Origin: Pseudofrankia coriaricola
GTDB taxonomy: Bacteria; Actinomycetota; Actinomycetes; Frankiales; Frankiaceae
DNA: 64,000 nt
Assembly (NCBI RefSeq): GCF_001854805.1
Contig: NZ_MBLO01000269.1
Location: 43,942-107,941 of the forward strand
Reading direction: 5' to 3'
Positions 1 to 8,420 of the stretch are shown here, piece after piece. The notes under the pieces are model-generated. The model worked only from the letters and a program-made list of their open reading frames with translations. It did no database searches and was not told where the DNA came from. Position numbers and translations under genes: made by a program. Within the stretch, counting starts at the first letter, position 1. Every line of letters starts with the position of its first letter.

Positions 1-1
1 C

Positions 2-319
2 GAGCCCTGCTGCCTCACGGAGAGCGACCTCTTCCCGGCGGCGTTGTGGCTTGGCCGGGGCCAGCTGTCAGCGTTGCTGCCCGGTGACGAGTCGGACTGG
101 CCCGACTATGTCGCGGACTTCTTCCGCGGCTTCCCGGATTCGCCCGTGTTCGTCATCGGCTCCGGTGCCGACAGACCGCGCATCCCGGGCGTCGGTCTCG
201 TCGCCGCGCGGCGCATCGTCACCTCGTTGCCGTTCTGGGAGGAACGCGAGACCTCGCGCCCCGACCACGCCACCTCCATCCCGGTCGACTTCACCGTCTG
301 GCGGGTACTGCGCCCCTGA
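2..319 (+). CDS. C-terminal end of an unidentified protein (partial)
   Basis: The reading frame is open from the left edge of the window and ends with TGA at 317-319, so about 105 C-terminal residues are visible and the start lies outside. The fragment is soluble in character, with no membrane helix and no motif I recognise. It contains a short hydrophobic stretch (FVIGSG) followed by a basic tail. Codon use is typical of the window, with G/C at third positions. The family cannot be assigned from this piece. Confidence 0.45.
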   Translation, partial: EPCCLTESDLFPAALWLGRGQLSALLPGDESDWPDYVADFFRGFPDSPVFVIGSGADRPRIPGVGLVAARRIVTSLPFWEERETSRPDHATSIPVDFTVWRVLRP

Positions 320-413
320 CGGGAGCGGCGTTTCTGCCCAGGACCTCGGACGTCAAGACGTCGGGCACCGGACCTCGGCCACCAACCAGGGCGGGGGCGC
401 CCGGCCGCGATTC

Positions 414-851
414 TCAGCGGCCGAGCAGGCCGAGCAGGCCCGGTGGCAGCAGTGGCACGGGCGGCGCCGGCTGGGAGAAATGGGAAAGGGGCCGCCAGCT
501 CACCTCGTCATCGGCGTCCAGGACCTTGCCCAGGTCGTCGCGTTCATAGAACGAACGGTCGACGAGATCCGCGCCGAAGACGAAGGCGATCTCGTGGTGC
601 GGCCGGCCCTCCCACCTGAAGATGTTCTCCAGCACGCCGAGCAGTTCGACGTTCGTGAGCTCGGCGTCCAGCTCCTCACGCAGCTCGCGGTGCACGGCCT
701 CCGCGGCCGTCTCCCCGAACTCGACCCCACCGCCCAGCGGGCGAAAGATCCGGTCGCCGGTGGCGCGGTCCTTCCCCTCGTACACCAGCAGATCGTCCCC
801 GCGCCGCACCGCGGCCAGTGCGATAGGCCGAATTCTCGGAGTTTTCGCCAC
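414..851 (-). CDS. NUDIX hydrolase
   Basis: A 145-residue protein of the usual size for a single NUDIX domain. The NUDIX box is clear: a G-x5-E-x7-REL-x-EE pattern (GVEFGETAAEAVHRELREEL) near residues 43-62, which binds the divalent metal and cleaves a nucleoside-diphosphate-linked substrate. The substrate cannot be told from sequence. I chose the GTG at 851 because the domain begins a few residues later; the frame stays open upstream to 980, but that part is arginine/proline-rich and unlike the family. It follows trxA on the same strand, separated by a strong hairpin, so it is probably transcribed separately. Confidence 0.85.
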   Translation of the reverse strand: MAKTPRIRPIALAAVRRGDDLLVYEGKDRATGDRIFRPLGGGVEFGETAAEAVHRELREELDAELTNVELLGVLENIFRWEGRPHHEIAFVFGADLVDRSFYERDDLGKVLDADDEVSWRPLSHFSQPAPPVPLLPPGLLGLLGR

Positions 852-938
852 GTCCCCGGACGCTAGCCGACGATCACACCGCCGAGGCGGGATTCGGGTC
901 GGAGTAGCCGATAGCACGTTCCCGCCCGGCGGCCCGAG

Positions 939-978
939 GGCCCGAGGGCCGGCCCGAGACCGGGCCGGCCCTCGGGCC
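939..978. terminator. Perfect 18-bp hairpin between trxA and the NUDIX gene
   Basis: Two perfectly complementary 18-nt arms (939-956 and 961-978) are separated by the 4-nt loop agac. It lies 36 bp beyond the trxA stop on the minus strand. There is no T-run, as is common for hairpin terminators in high-GC actinobacteria. Confidence 0.6.
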
Positions 979-1013
979 ATCCGCGACGCGGTCGATGCCG
1001 ATGCCTCGTCGTC

Positions 1014-1397
1014 TCAGCCGGCGACCGTGTCGCCGGCCTGCTCGGCGGCGACCTCGGCACGGACCTTGTCCATGTCGACATCCTTCGCCTGCTTGATGAG
1101 GTCCTCGAGCGTCGCCGCCGGAAGGGCGCCGGGCTGGGAGTAGAGCACGACCTGGTCGCGCACGATCATCAGCGTGGGGATCGACGAGATGCCGAAATGG
1201 GCCGCGAGCTCCGGCTGCGCCTCGGTGTCGACCTTGCCGAACACCGCGTCCGGGTACTTCTCGGACGCCCGCTCGTACACCGGGCCGAACGTCCGGCAGG
1301 GCCCGCACCAGGACGCCCAGAAATCGACCAGAACGAGATCGGACTCACCGCCGACCACCTCGTCGAAGTTCTCCTTGGTCAATTCCACTGTCGCCAT
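1014..1397 (-). CDS. trxA: Thioredoxin
   Basis: A 127-residue thioredoxin, a cytoplasmic protein-disulfide reductase normally recharged by thioredoxin reductase. The active site WCGPC is at residues 30-34 and the conserved cis-proline follows in SSIPT near residue 74. The fold fits with FWASWCGPC after the first beta strand. The chosen ATG at 1397 has a strong upstream Shine-Dalgarno sequence (GGAGGAAGG). The C-terminus is about 20 residues longer than the classic 105-residue form, ending in an acidic helix. A large spurious frame continues upstream antisense to the MFS gene and is not coding. Confidence 0.95.
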   Translation of the reverse strand: MATVELTKENFDEVVGGESDLVLVDFWASWCGPCRTFGPVYERASEKYPDAVFGKVDTEAQPELAAHFGISSIPTLMIVRDQVVLYSQPGALPAATLEDLIKQAKDVDMDKVRAEVAAEQAGDTVAG

Positions 1398-1550
1398 CGC
1401 CGGCCTTCCTCCGTCGGTTTGCCTCGCCCCACTCAAGCACGGGCGGCTCGCCGGCATTCCCAACCGGGGCCGCGCCGCCCCCCGGTGACACCAGTCTGCC
1501 GGCGGCCCCGCGTGGGCATGCCCGCGCGTGTGGCGGCGCCGCGGGGCCGA

Positions 1551-1568
1551 GGGGTTCCGCGGAACCCC
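1551..1568. promoter_or_regulatory. 18-bp palindrome GGGGTTCCGCGGAACCCC
   Basis: A perfect palindrome between divergent trxA and the MFS gene, 130 bp before the MFS start. It could be a regulator operator or a small hairpin. A smaller palindrome GGGCATGCCC lies at 1514-1523. Confidence 0.4.
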
Positions 1569-1618
1569 GGCCGGGCGCGCGGCGGCGAGCCGCGTCCCGG
1601 CCACCTCGTGGTGCTCGC

Positions 1619-1633
1619 TTACGTCACGCGTAA
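1619..1633. promoter_or_regulatory. Inverted repeat TTACG-N5-CGTAA upstream of the MFS gene
   Basis: TTACG (1619-1623) and CGTAA (1629-1633) form a 15-bp dyad about 65 bp before the MFS start codon. Its size and place fit an operator for a dimeric repressor. No regulator gene is directly adjacent upstream. Confidence 0.35.
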
Positions 1634-1697
1634 TCGACCGGAATCGGCGCGGCGATGACGGTAGGTGCCACTGACCATTCGAGGTTCGGAGGCACCG

Positions 1698-3473
1698 TTG
1701 ACAGCGACCAGGGATGAGCTCGCCCTGACGCCAGCCTCGCCGCCCATCGGGGTTCGGCCGGGGAACCCGCACGAGCGACAGCAGGGGGCGCGACCGCCGT
1801 CCGTCCCGGCCGCGCGACCGGGCCACGCGGCAGGGCTGGCGGAACCGCGGCACGGCCGTGAGCCAGGGCTCGCCCGGCTGCTGGAGCTGCCTGTGCTGCT
1901 CGCCGGGATCTTTATGATCATTCTGGACTTCTTCATCGTGAACGTGGCGATTCCGTCGATGCAGGCGGACCTTGGCGCGAGCCAGACCGCCATCCAGTGG
2001 GTGGTCGCGGGCTTCGGGCTGGCGCTGGGCTGCGGCCAGATCATCGGTGGGCGGCTCGGTGACTCCTATGGGCGCCGTCGGCTGTTCACGCTCGGGATGG
2101 CGCTGTTCACCGTCGCGTCGGCGGTCTGCGGACTCGCGGACAGCAGCGAGACGCTGATCGTCGGCCGGGTCGCCCAGGGCCTGGCGGCGGCGCTGATGAG
2201 CCCGCAGATCCTCTCGATCATCAGCGTGAGCCGGGTTGGCGCGCGGCGGGCGCGGGCGGTCGCCGCCTACGGGACGACCATGGGCATGGCGGCGGCGTGC
2301 GGCCAGCTCATCGGCGGCGCGCTGACGCAGGCGGACGTCGCGGGCCTGGGCTGGCGGGCCTGCTTCCTGATCAATGTTCCGATCGGTGTCGCCGTCGTCG
2401 TACTCGCTCCCAGGGCGGTCCGCGAGTCCCGCCTGGACGGGCCGGCCCGCGTCGCCGGACGGAAGGCCGTGGCCGGTGGTGACGGTGATGACGATGGCGG
2501 CGGTGATGGTGATGGACGCGGAGGCGCGGGCCTGGATCTCGTCGGAGCGACGCTGGCGACGGTGGCGCTGGTCGCGGCCGTGCTCCCGCTGGTGCAGGGG
2601 CGGGACGCCGGCTGGCCCCTGTGGACCTGGCTGTGCTTCGCCGGCGCCGCCGTACTGCTCGCCGCCTTCGGAGTTCATCAGCGGTGGATGGCGCGGCACG
2701 GGCGGATGCCACTCGTCGACCCGGCCCTGTTCCGCGAGCGCGCTTTCACGGTGGGCCTCCTCGCGGGCCTGGTGTTCTTCACCGGCATCGCGTCTCTCTT
2801 CCTCGTCCTCGCCCTCTACCTGCAAAACGGGCTGGGACTCGACGCGCTGCGCGCCGGCCTGGTGTTCACCCAGCTCGCCGTCGGCTACCTCGTGACGTCG
2901 TTCGCCGGCGGCCCGCTGGTCCGCCGGTTCGGCCGGGCGGCGCTCGCCGCTGGCGCGCTGGAGATGGCGGCCGGTCTGGGGCTGCTGGCGCTGGTCGCCC
3001 ATCATGTCGGGACCGGAGGCCCGATCGGCCTGCTCACGCCTCCGTTGCTGATCATCGGCGCGGGGATGGGCATGGTGATGGCACCGCTGATCGGGGTCAT
3101 CCTGGCCGGCGTCGCGCCACGGCACGCCGGTACCGCTTCCGGGATGCTCGCGACGGCGCAGCAGGTGGGCAACGCGCTCGGCGTCGCGATCGTCGGGGTT
3201 ATCTTCTTTGGCGCACTCAGCCGCCCAGGCGGCCCCGCCGGAGCCGACAGCTCCGAGGCGTACCCGCACGCCCTGGTCCTGTCGATCGGCTACCTCGCCG
3301 CGGCTTCGGTCACGAGCGCCGCCCTGCTCATGCTCCTGCCAGCCGCCCGCCGAAGCGACGCCGAAACGGGCGCTCCCCGCCGGCCAATCCCGGACCAGGG
3401 TGCCGCCACCCCGCGTCCGTCCGCCCCGGACACCCCTTCCTCGGTGCCTGCTGGCTGGCGCGGGACCCCCTGA
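1698..3473 (+). CDS. MFS transporter, DHA2-like drug/proton antiporter family
   Basis: A polytopic membrane protein of about 590 residues with the length and about 14 helices of the DHA2 (EmrB/QacA-like) family, which exports drugs or other small molecules in exchange for protons. Family motifs include DFFIVNVAIPSM in helix 1 and GRLGDSYGRRR in the first cytoplasmic loop. A glycine/aspartate-rich low-complexity loop (GDGDDDGGG) sits between helices 6 and 7. The TTG at 1698 is preferred because GGAGG lies 5 nt before it; an in-frame GTG at 1665 has no such site. About 60 residues of disordered N-terminus precede helix 1. A possible operator dyad lies upstream. Confidence 0.9.
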   Translation: MTATRDELALTPASPPIGVRPGNPHERQQGARPPSVPAARPGHAAGLAEPRHGREPGLARLLELPVLLAGIFMIILDFFIVNVAIPSMQADLGASQTAIQWVVAGFGLALGCGQIIGGRLGDSYGRRRLFTLGMALFTVASAVCGLADSSETLIVGRVAQGLAAALMSPQILSIISVSRVGARRARAVAAYGTTMGMAAACGQLIGGALTQADVAGLGWRACFLINVPIGVAVVVLAPRAVRESRLDGPARVAGRKAVAGGDGDDDGGGDGDGRGGAGLDLVGATLATVALVAAVLPLVQGRDAGWPLWTWLCFAGAAVLLAAFGVHQRWMARHGRMPLVDPALFRERAFTVGLLAGLVFFTGIASLFLVLALYLQNGLGLDALRAGLVFTQLAVGYLVTSFAGGPLVRRFGRAALAAGALEMAAGLGLLALVAHHVGTGGPIGLLTPPLLIIGAGMGMVMAPLIGVILAGVAPRHAGTASGMLATAQQVGNALGVAIVGVIFFGALSRPGGPAGADSSEAYPHALVLSIGYLAAASVTSAALLMLLPAARRSDAETGAPRRPIPDQGAATPRPSAPDTPSSVPAGWRGTP

Positions 3474-3702
3474 TGGGCGGCGACGGCGCCGTCGCCGACG
3501 GCTGGTGCTGGTGCCGTCACCGGGCGACGGCACCAGCACCGATGACGATGATCGGCTGTGGATCCATGACGTCGGACGTAGTGGCGCCGCGGCGGGCATG
3601 CCCGTACCGTCCGGATCCATGAACTCGTCGCATCGCGGCGTCCACGCGCGAACGGCGACCTCAGCTGGCGCCAGCTCGACCGGTACCGGCTCGGCCGCGA
3701 CG

Positions 3703-4587
3703 ATGCCGCCGGCGCGGACCGTGACGAGAAATGTCCGGGCCGGGGTCGGTGCCACCGCGGGCGGCTCCGCTGACGAACCGGTCGGGATGCTGGTGCGGCG
3801 GTGGCGGGAGATGCGCCGGCTCAGCCAGTTGGAGCTGGCGCTGGGGGCCGACATCTCCACTCGGCACCTCAGCTTCATCGAGACCGGGCGGTCACGGCCG
3901 AGCGCCGAGATGGTGCTGCGGCTGGCCGAGCACCTCGACGTCCCGCTGCGGCGGCGCAACGAGCTGCTGCTTGCCGCCGGCCACGCGCCCGCCTACCGCG
4001 AGACGCCGCTCGGCGCGGCGCCGCTCGCCCCGGTGCTGGCCGCCGCCCGGCAGCTGCTGCGCGGCCACGAGCCTTACCCCGCGCTGCTCGTCGACCGATG
4101 CTGGGACCTGGTCGAGTCGAACGCCAGCCTGGGTGTCTTCACCAGCAAGGCCCACCCGCGGCTGCTGGAGCCGCCGGTGAACGTGCTGCGCCTGAGCCTG
4201 CACCCGGACGGGCTGGCGCCGCACATCGCGAACCTGGGGGAGTGGCGGGCGCATATCCTTGGCCGGCTGCGCCGGCAGGTGCGCGCGAGCGCCGACCCGG
4301 AGCTTCTCGCGCTGCTCGACGAGCTCACGACGTACCCGTGCGACCAGGCGGAACCTCTCGTGGAGCTGCCCGGGCCCGGCGACGTCATCGTCCCGCTGCG
4401 GTTCCAGCACGAGGGAACGACGCTGACCTTCCTCAGCACGACATCGGTCTTCGGCACCCCCGTCGACGTCACCGTCGCCGAGCTTGCTCTGGAGTCGTTC
4501 TTCCCAGCCGACCCGTCGACCGCCGCCACGCTGCACGCGCTGCACCACGACTCCGACCCAGACGGTCGGGCTCCGACGCTGCGCTGA
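3703..4587 (+). CDS. XRE-family regulator with MmyB-like ligand-binding domain
   Basis: The N-terminal helix-turn-helix covers about residues 28-85 (VRRWREMRRLSQLELA ... STRHLSFIETGRSRPS), followed by an MmyB-like domain typical of actinobacterial regulators (DRCWDLVESNASL, VNVLRLSLHPDGLAP, VPLRF). Such proteins usually control a neighbouring oxidoreductase or transporter gene. It lies 230 bp after the MFS gene and 165 bp before a VOC gene, all on the same strand; either may be a target. The start is uncertain: ATG 3619, ATG 3703, GTG 3721 and ATG 3787 are all in frame. The last directly precedes the HTH. Confidence 0.85.
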   Translation: MPPARTVTRNVRAGVGATAGGSADEPVGMLVRRWREMRRLSQLELALGADISTRHLSFIETGRSRPSAEMVLRLAEHLDVPLRRRNELLLAAGHAPAYRETPLGAAPLAPVLAAARQLLRGHEPYPALLVDRCWDLVESNASLGVFTSKAHPRLLEPPVNVLRLSLHPDGLAPHIANLGEWRAHILGRLRRQVRASADPELLALLDELTTYPCDQAEPLVELPGPGDVIVPLRFQHEGTTLTFLSTTSVFGTPVDVTVAELALESFFPADPSTAATLHALHHDSDPDGRAPTLR

Positions 4588-4752
4588 GGGCGCCGGCCAG
4601 CGGGGCGAGGCCGACGGGCGAACGCGGTCCGCGTGCGGTCGGCGTGCCGGGCCGGACCGCGGCGGAAGGATTTCCGCCGCACCGATGAGTTCGCGAGGGG
4701 TGGTGGGTCTACCTGAACGTCCGTTGATTTCACAAGCAAGAGGGAGCCCTCG

Positions 4753-5553
4753 ATGCCTCCGCTCGACACCACCGTTGTTGGCGCCCCCGTCTGGGTTGAC
4801 CTGATGACGACCGACCCGGCCGCTGCCCGGACGTTCTATGGCGAGCTGTTCGGCTGGACGGCGCAGGAGCCGAGCGAGGAGTTCGGCGGCTACTTCAACT
4901 TCCTGCGGGCGGACCAGCCCATCGCCGGCGGCATGCAGTCCCAGCCGGACCAGGGTGTGCCCGACGTCTGGTCGGTCTACCTGCGCACCGACGACGCCGA
5001 GAAGACCGTCGCCGCCGTGGCCGAGAAGGGCGGTCAGGTGATCGCCCCGGCGATGGTCGTCGGCGATCTCGGCGTGATGGCGGTCGTCGGCGACCCGACC
5101 GGCGCGATGATCGGCATCTGGCAGCCCGGGCAGCACACCGGCTTCGCCGTGACCGCCGAGCCCGGCGCACCCGCCCACTTCGAACTGTTCACCCGCGACC
5201 ACCAGGCGGCCGTCGGCTTCTACCGCGACGTCTTCGGCTGGAACACCAAGACGGTGGGTGACACCGACGAGTTCCGCTACACGATCCTGGTGAACGCCGC
5301 CGGCGAGCCGCTCGCCGGAATCATGGACGCCTCCACCTTCTTGCCGGCCGGGGAGCCGGCGCACTGGTCGGTGTACTTCGCGACCGAGGACGTCGACGCG
5401 ACCCTCGCGACGGCCGCCGAGCTCGGCGGCAAGACCGTCAACCCGCCCATGGACACCCCGTACGGCCGCCTCGCCACCGCCGTCGACGTCACCGGCGCGG
5501 TCTTCAAACTGGTCGGCCCGAACAACGACCCGAACGTCGCGCCGACGGGCTGA
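4753..5553 (+). CDS. VOC-superfamily protein with two glyoxalase-like domains
   Basis: A 266-residue protein with two tandem VOC modules of about 120 residues each. Both open alike (VWVDLMTTDPAAARTFYGELFGW and HFELFTRDHQAAVGFYRDVFGW), showing internal duplication. The family includes metal-dependent isomerases, dioxygenases and antibiotic-binding proteins; relatives of this shape are often annotated as hydroxylases without biochemical proof. A good ribosome site (GAGGGAG) precedes the ATG. It is separated from the next, convergent gene by a hairpin. The substrate is unknown. Confidence 0.85.
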   Translation: MPPLDTTVVGAPVWVDLMTTDPAAARTFYGELFGWTAQEPSEEFGGYFNFLRADQPIAGGMQSQPDQGVPDVWSVYLRTDDAEKTVAAVAEKGGQVIAPAMVVGDLGVMAVVGDPTGAMIGIWQPGQHTGFAVTAEPGAPAHFELFTRDHQAAVGFYRDVFGWNTKTVGDTDEFRYTILVNAAGEPLAGIMDASTFLPAGEPAHWSVYFATEDVDATLATAAELGGKTVNPPMDTPYGRLATAVDVTGAVFKLVGPNNDPNVAPTG

Positions 5554-5585
5554 CGGAATGGCGCTCCGGTCCGGGTCCGGGTCCG

Positions 5586-5644
5586 GGTTCTGGTCGAGGC
5601 CCGGGTCCCGGTCCGGCAAAGGCCACCTGGCCCGGACCAGAACC
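5586..5644. terminator. Hairpin between convergent VOC and methyltransferase genes
   Basis: The arms GGTTCTGGTC (5586-5595) and GACCAGAACC (5635-5644) are perfectly complementary and enclose a GC-rich loop. A short CCGGGT tandem run precedes them. The position between two gene ends fits a bidirectional terminator. Confidence 0.55.
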
Positions 5645-5668
5645 ATTCGGCGCCGGCCGGCGCCTCGA

Positions 5669-6457
5669 TCAGTCGGCGCGGCCCTCGGGAACGCCAGCGG
5701 TGGCCTCGAAGATGAGCACCGGTGAGTGGGCCACGACGGGTCGCGGCCGGTCCTGGCCGGGGAGCTGACGTAGCTGTTTGATCGTCGGTTCGACCACGGA
5801 GGCCCAGATGTCGTCCGGCAGGTCCCACAGCCGGGACCAGAGCCGGGCCTCGATCTCCGCGGCGGCCTGCTCGGGCGTCGCGGCGCCCTCTTCCTGCGCG
5901 ATCGGGAATCTCTCGACCAGGCGCAGCCCGTGTCGCTCGGCCGCCTCGATGACCGCCTCGGGCTGGGATCGGGCGGCCCGCAACCGGTAACTGTGCAACC
6001 TGGCGCTCATCGCGTCCATGAGGTGGTCGACGTCGGAGACCGTGTCGTGACTGCCCCCGCCTACGACCGCGAGGCGCCCGCCGGACCGCAGCACTCTGGC
6101 CACGTCGCCCAGTACGGCGGATGTGTCGGCGACCAGGTGCAGCACGTGGATGGCGGCGCAGGCGTCGACGCTGGCGTCCTGGAGCGGGATGGCGCTCGCG
6201 TCCGCGCGGATGACCCGTCCCGGAACCCGTTCCGTCGCGTAGGCGAGCATCTGCTCCGACAGGTCGATGCCGATGACCTCCCGGCCGAGGGAGGCGAAAG
6301 CGGCGGCGATCAGCCCTGTCCCGACGCCGATCTCCAGCAGTCTGCCGTCCGGCAGGTGCGGTCCGACCTGCGTGGCGATCGAGCGGCCTCGTGCCTCACC
6401 GCCGCGGGTCTCGTCGTAACGGTCAGCGATCCGGTCAAAATTGACGGACTCCGGCAC
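5669..6457 (-). CDS. Class I SAM-dependent methyltransferase
   Basis: A 262-residue protein with the Rossmann methyltransferase core: motif I LEIGVGTGL near residues 41-49, an acidic residue closing the next strand (VIGIDLSEQM), then RADASAIPLQDASVD and a CAAIHVLHLVAD post-motif. It belongs to the UbiE/Methyltransf_11-like group, which methylates diverse small molecules; the substrate is not predictable. The ATG at 6457 gives a full-length protein. It is a monocistron on the minus strand. Confidence 0.85.
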   Translation of the reverse strand: MPESVNFDRIADRYDETRGGEARGRSIATQVGPHLPDGRLLEIGVGTGLIAAAFASLGREVIGIDLSEQMLAYATERVPGRVIRADASAIPLQDASVDACAAIHVLHLVADTSAVLGDVARVLRSGGRLAVVGGGSHDTVSDVDHLMDAMSARLHSYRLRAARSQPEAVIEAAERHGLRLVERFPIAQEEGAATPEQAAAEIEARLWSRLWDLPDDIWASVVEPTIKQLRQLPGQDRPRPVVAHSPVLIFEATAGVPEGRAD

Positions 6458-6607
6458 AATCTCACCCTATGTCCGCCGGCCCGCGTTGATCTTTCGTTTC
6501 GCTGGTGCTCCGCAGGCCTTTCCGGCTCAGCGCCGACGCCGTCCGGTGGCCAGCCGTGGCGCGCGGCGAGGCCCAGCGATCCGGCCGCCGGCGCGGCCGG
6601 TCGCGGC

Positions 6608-7222
6608 TCAGTCCGTCGCGGCCTCGGGTGAGGGTGGGCCGGACGGATCCCATTCGAGTGGTTCCGCCGGGGCGGGGGGCGGGTCGCCGGCCGGGGAGAG
6701 GGCGTACCAGCCGACGTCGTGCCAGCGGCCGAACTTGTGGCCGGTGTTCGGGTGGACGCCGACGAGCTCGAAGCCGACCGCGCTGTGCAGGCCGACGCTG
6801 GCCGGGTTCGGATGGGTGACCCCGGCGAACAGCGTCACATAGCCGAGCGCGCGGACCTGGGGAATGAGCTGGGCGTATAGCCGGCGGCCCAGCCCGCGGC
6901 CGCGCTGCCCTGCCTTCAGATAGACGGAGACGTCGGCCGACCAGCGGTAGGCCGCGCGCGCCGCGTGCTTGCAGGCGTAGGCGTATCCGGCAGGCTCGCC
7001 GTCGACCTCGGCGATCAGCCACGGCATCCGCGGACGTGCGTCCATCCGTCCCAGCATCTCGTCCACGCTGGGAACGACCTCCTCGAACGAGATCGCCGTC
7101 TCCAGGATCCAGGGTGCGTAGATCTCCCGAATGATGGCGGCGTCGGCCCGACCCACCGCCGGCCTGATCACGATCTGGGATTCCGTGGCCGGCGGCGCGT
7201 CGGCCCGCTGTATGAGTTCCAT
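6608..7222 (-). CDS. GNAT N-acetyltransferase, phosphinothricin-acetyltransferase-like
   Basis: A 204-residue acetyl-CoA-dependent N-acetyltransferase. Family signs are IREIYAPWILETAISFEE at the N-terminus, the central YRWSADVSVYL strand, and the acetyl-CoA pyrophosphate loop GQRGRGLGRRLY. These match the Pat/Bar-like branch, whose members acetylate phosphinothricin, methionine sulfoximine or related amino acids. The C-terminal 25 residues are proline-rich and extend past the domain. Real substrate specificity cannot be read from sequence. Confidence 0.85.
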   Translation of the reverse strand: MELIQRADAPPATESQIVIRPAVGRADAAIIREIYAPWILETAISFEEVVPSVDEMLGRMDARPRMPWLIAEVDGEPAGYAYACKHAARAAYRWSADVSVYLKAGQRGRGLGRRLYAQLIPQVRALGYVTLFAGVTHPNPASVGLHSAVGFELVGVHPNTGHKFGRWHDVGWYALSPAGDPPPAPAEPLEWDPSGPPSPEAATD

Positions 7223-7339
7223 GCCGCCATTTTTCTCGGCGGCGAACGTGGTCGGCGACCCATGGTGGCAATGTCATGTTGACGTAACGTGTCCGAGACC
7301 TGACGCCGAGCGCAGATTGCTGCCACCGCGGGGAGACGC

Positions 7340-8185
7340 CTACCGCAGGGAGATGATCGTCTCGAGGTAGGTGGACGGGAGCGCCACGCTGCCGCCGTCC
7401 TGGTGACGATCCCAACGGCGCGCCAGGTCGGCCAGGTCGGTTCCGAGGTCCCCACGGCCGTCGTCGTCGAGCGCCTCGAACGCCTTGAGGGTCGGTCCGT
7501 ACCAGCGGCGGAAGAAGCCGACGAACTCCTCGGGCGAGGCGAACCGGAACACGCAGGTCCGTTCCACGGACCGGATCTCGGCCGCGGCGTCGCCGAACAG
7601 CTCGGCCAGGTGCGTATCGGTGCCCCACAGCATCGGGGACGGGACCCCCTTCGGCCCGGGGACGTGCTTCGTGATCGTCCGGAACATCTCGCCGATGAAG
7701 CCGGACGGCGTCCAGGACACCAGGCCGATCACGCCGCCCGGCCGGGCGGCGCGGACCAGCTCGGCGGCGGCCCTGCGGTGGTCCGGCGCGAACATCGACC
7801 CGAAGACCGACAGCACCGCGTCGAACGAGCCGTCGGGGACGGGCAGGTCCTCCGCGTCGCCGACGCGGAACTCGACGTCGAGCCCCTCGACGGCGGCGCG
7901 CTCCCGGGCGGTCTCCAACAGGCCGGGAACGTAGTCGACGCCGACGGCCTGGGTACCCGACCGGGCGGCCGCGATCGCCGCGTTGCCGGATCCGCAGGCC
8001 ACGTCCAGTACCCGCCAGCCGGCGCGTAGATCGGCCGCCTCCGCCAGCAGCTCACTCTGCAGCACGATGCGTGCGCCCACGACGGCGAAATCGCCGCTGG
8101 ACCACGTCTTCTGCTGCTTCGCCTTGACCGCGGCCAGGTCCGGCCCGGTCGCGGTCGCGGTGGGGGTGGCGGGGGTGAGCGTCAT
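7340..8185 (-). CDS. Class I SAM-dependent methyltransferase
   Basis: A 281-residue methyltransferase with motif I VLDVACGSGNAAIAAA, motif II VGVDYVPGLL, an acidic GDAEDLP loop and a C-terminal substrate-binding half. It is of the UbiE/Methyltransf_25 type and unlike the 5669 enzyme outside the core. It is divergent from the HxlR regulator at 8421 with a 235-bp spacer carrying an inverted repeat, so it may be a direct target of that regulator. An upstream GAGG-containing site supports the ATG at 8185. Confidence 0.85.
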   Translation of the reverse strand: MTLTPATPTATATGPDLAAVKAKQQKTWSSGDFAVVGARIVLQSELLAEAADLRAGWRVLDVACGSGNAAIAAARSGTQAVGVDYVPGLLETARERAAVEGLDVEFRVGDAEDLPVPDGSFDAVLSVFGSMFAPDHRRAAAELVRAARPGGVIGLVSWTPSGFIGEMFRTITKHVPGPKGVPSPMLWGTDTHLAELFGDAAAEIRSVERTCVFRFASPEEFVGFFRRWYGPTLKAFEALDDDGRGDLGTDLADLARRWDRHQDGGSVALPSTYLETIISLR

Positions 8186-8332
8186 TGCTCTTCTCCTTCG
8201 AGGTTGCCCGGGTCGGTCGTTGTCCCGGGGCGGACTGTCGCGGGCGCCGCCGCCTTCGGTGGGCCGGTCGACGCCTGCTCGTTGTCCCTGGAAGGAGGTT
8301 CGGTCGGGCGCCGGGCCGGCGACCAGTCGCGT

Positions 8333-8377
8333 TCCTGTACTGGTGGGTGTCCGCTGGTTGTCAGCTTCGGTACAGGA
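8333..8377. promoter_or_regulatory. Spaced inverted repeat TCCTGTAC ... GTACAGGA
   Basis: TCCTGTAC (8333-8340) and GTACAGGA (8370-8377) are perfect inverted copies with 37 bp between starts, in the intergenic region shared by the methyltransferase and hxlR-type genes. The placement suggests paired half-sites for a dimeric winged-helix regulator. Confidence 0.45.
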
Positions 8378-8420
8378 TCTGGACTACCCCGTAGCTGTGT
8401 GGCCATGGTCTCATGATCGA

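Noticed and set aside
1014..3959. A 981-residue minus-strand open frame ending in thioredoxin
   Set aside because: Only the last 127 codons are thioredoxin. The rest is antisense to the MFS gene, has no motif and reflects the scarcity of stop codons in GC-rich DNA.
3892..5646. A 584-residue minus-strand frame
   Set aside because: Antisense to the XRE and VOC genes, Arg/Pro/Gly-biased, with no domain and no ribosome site.
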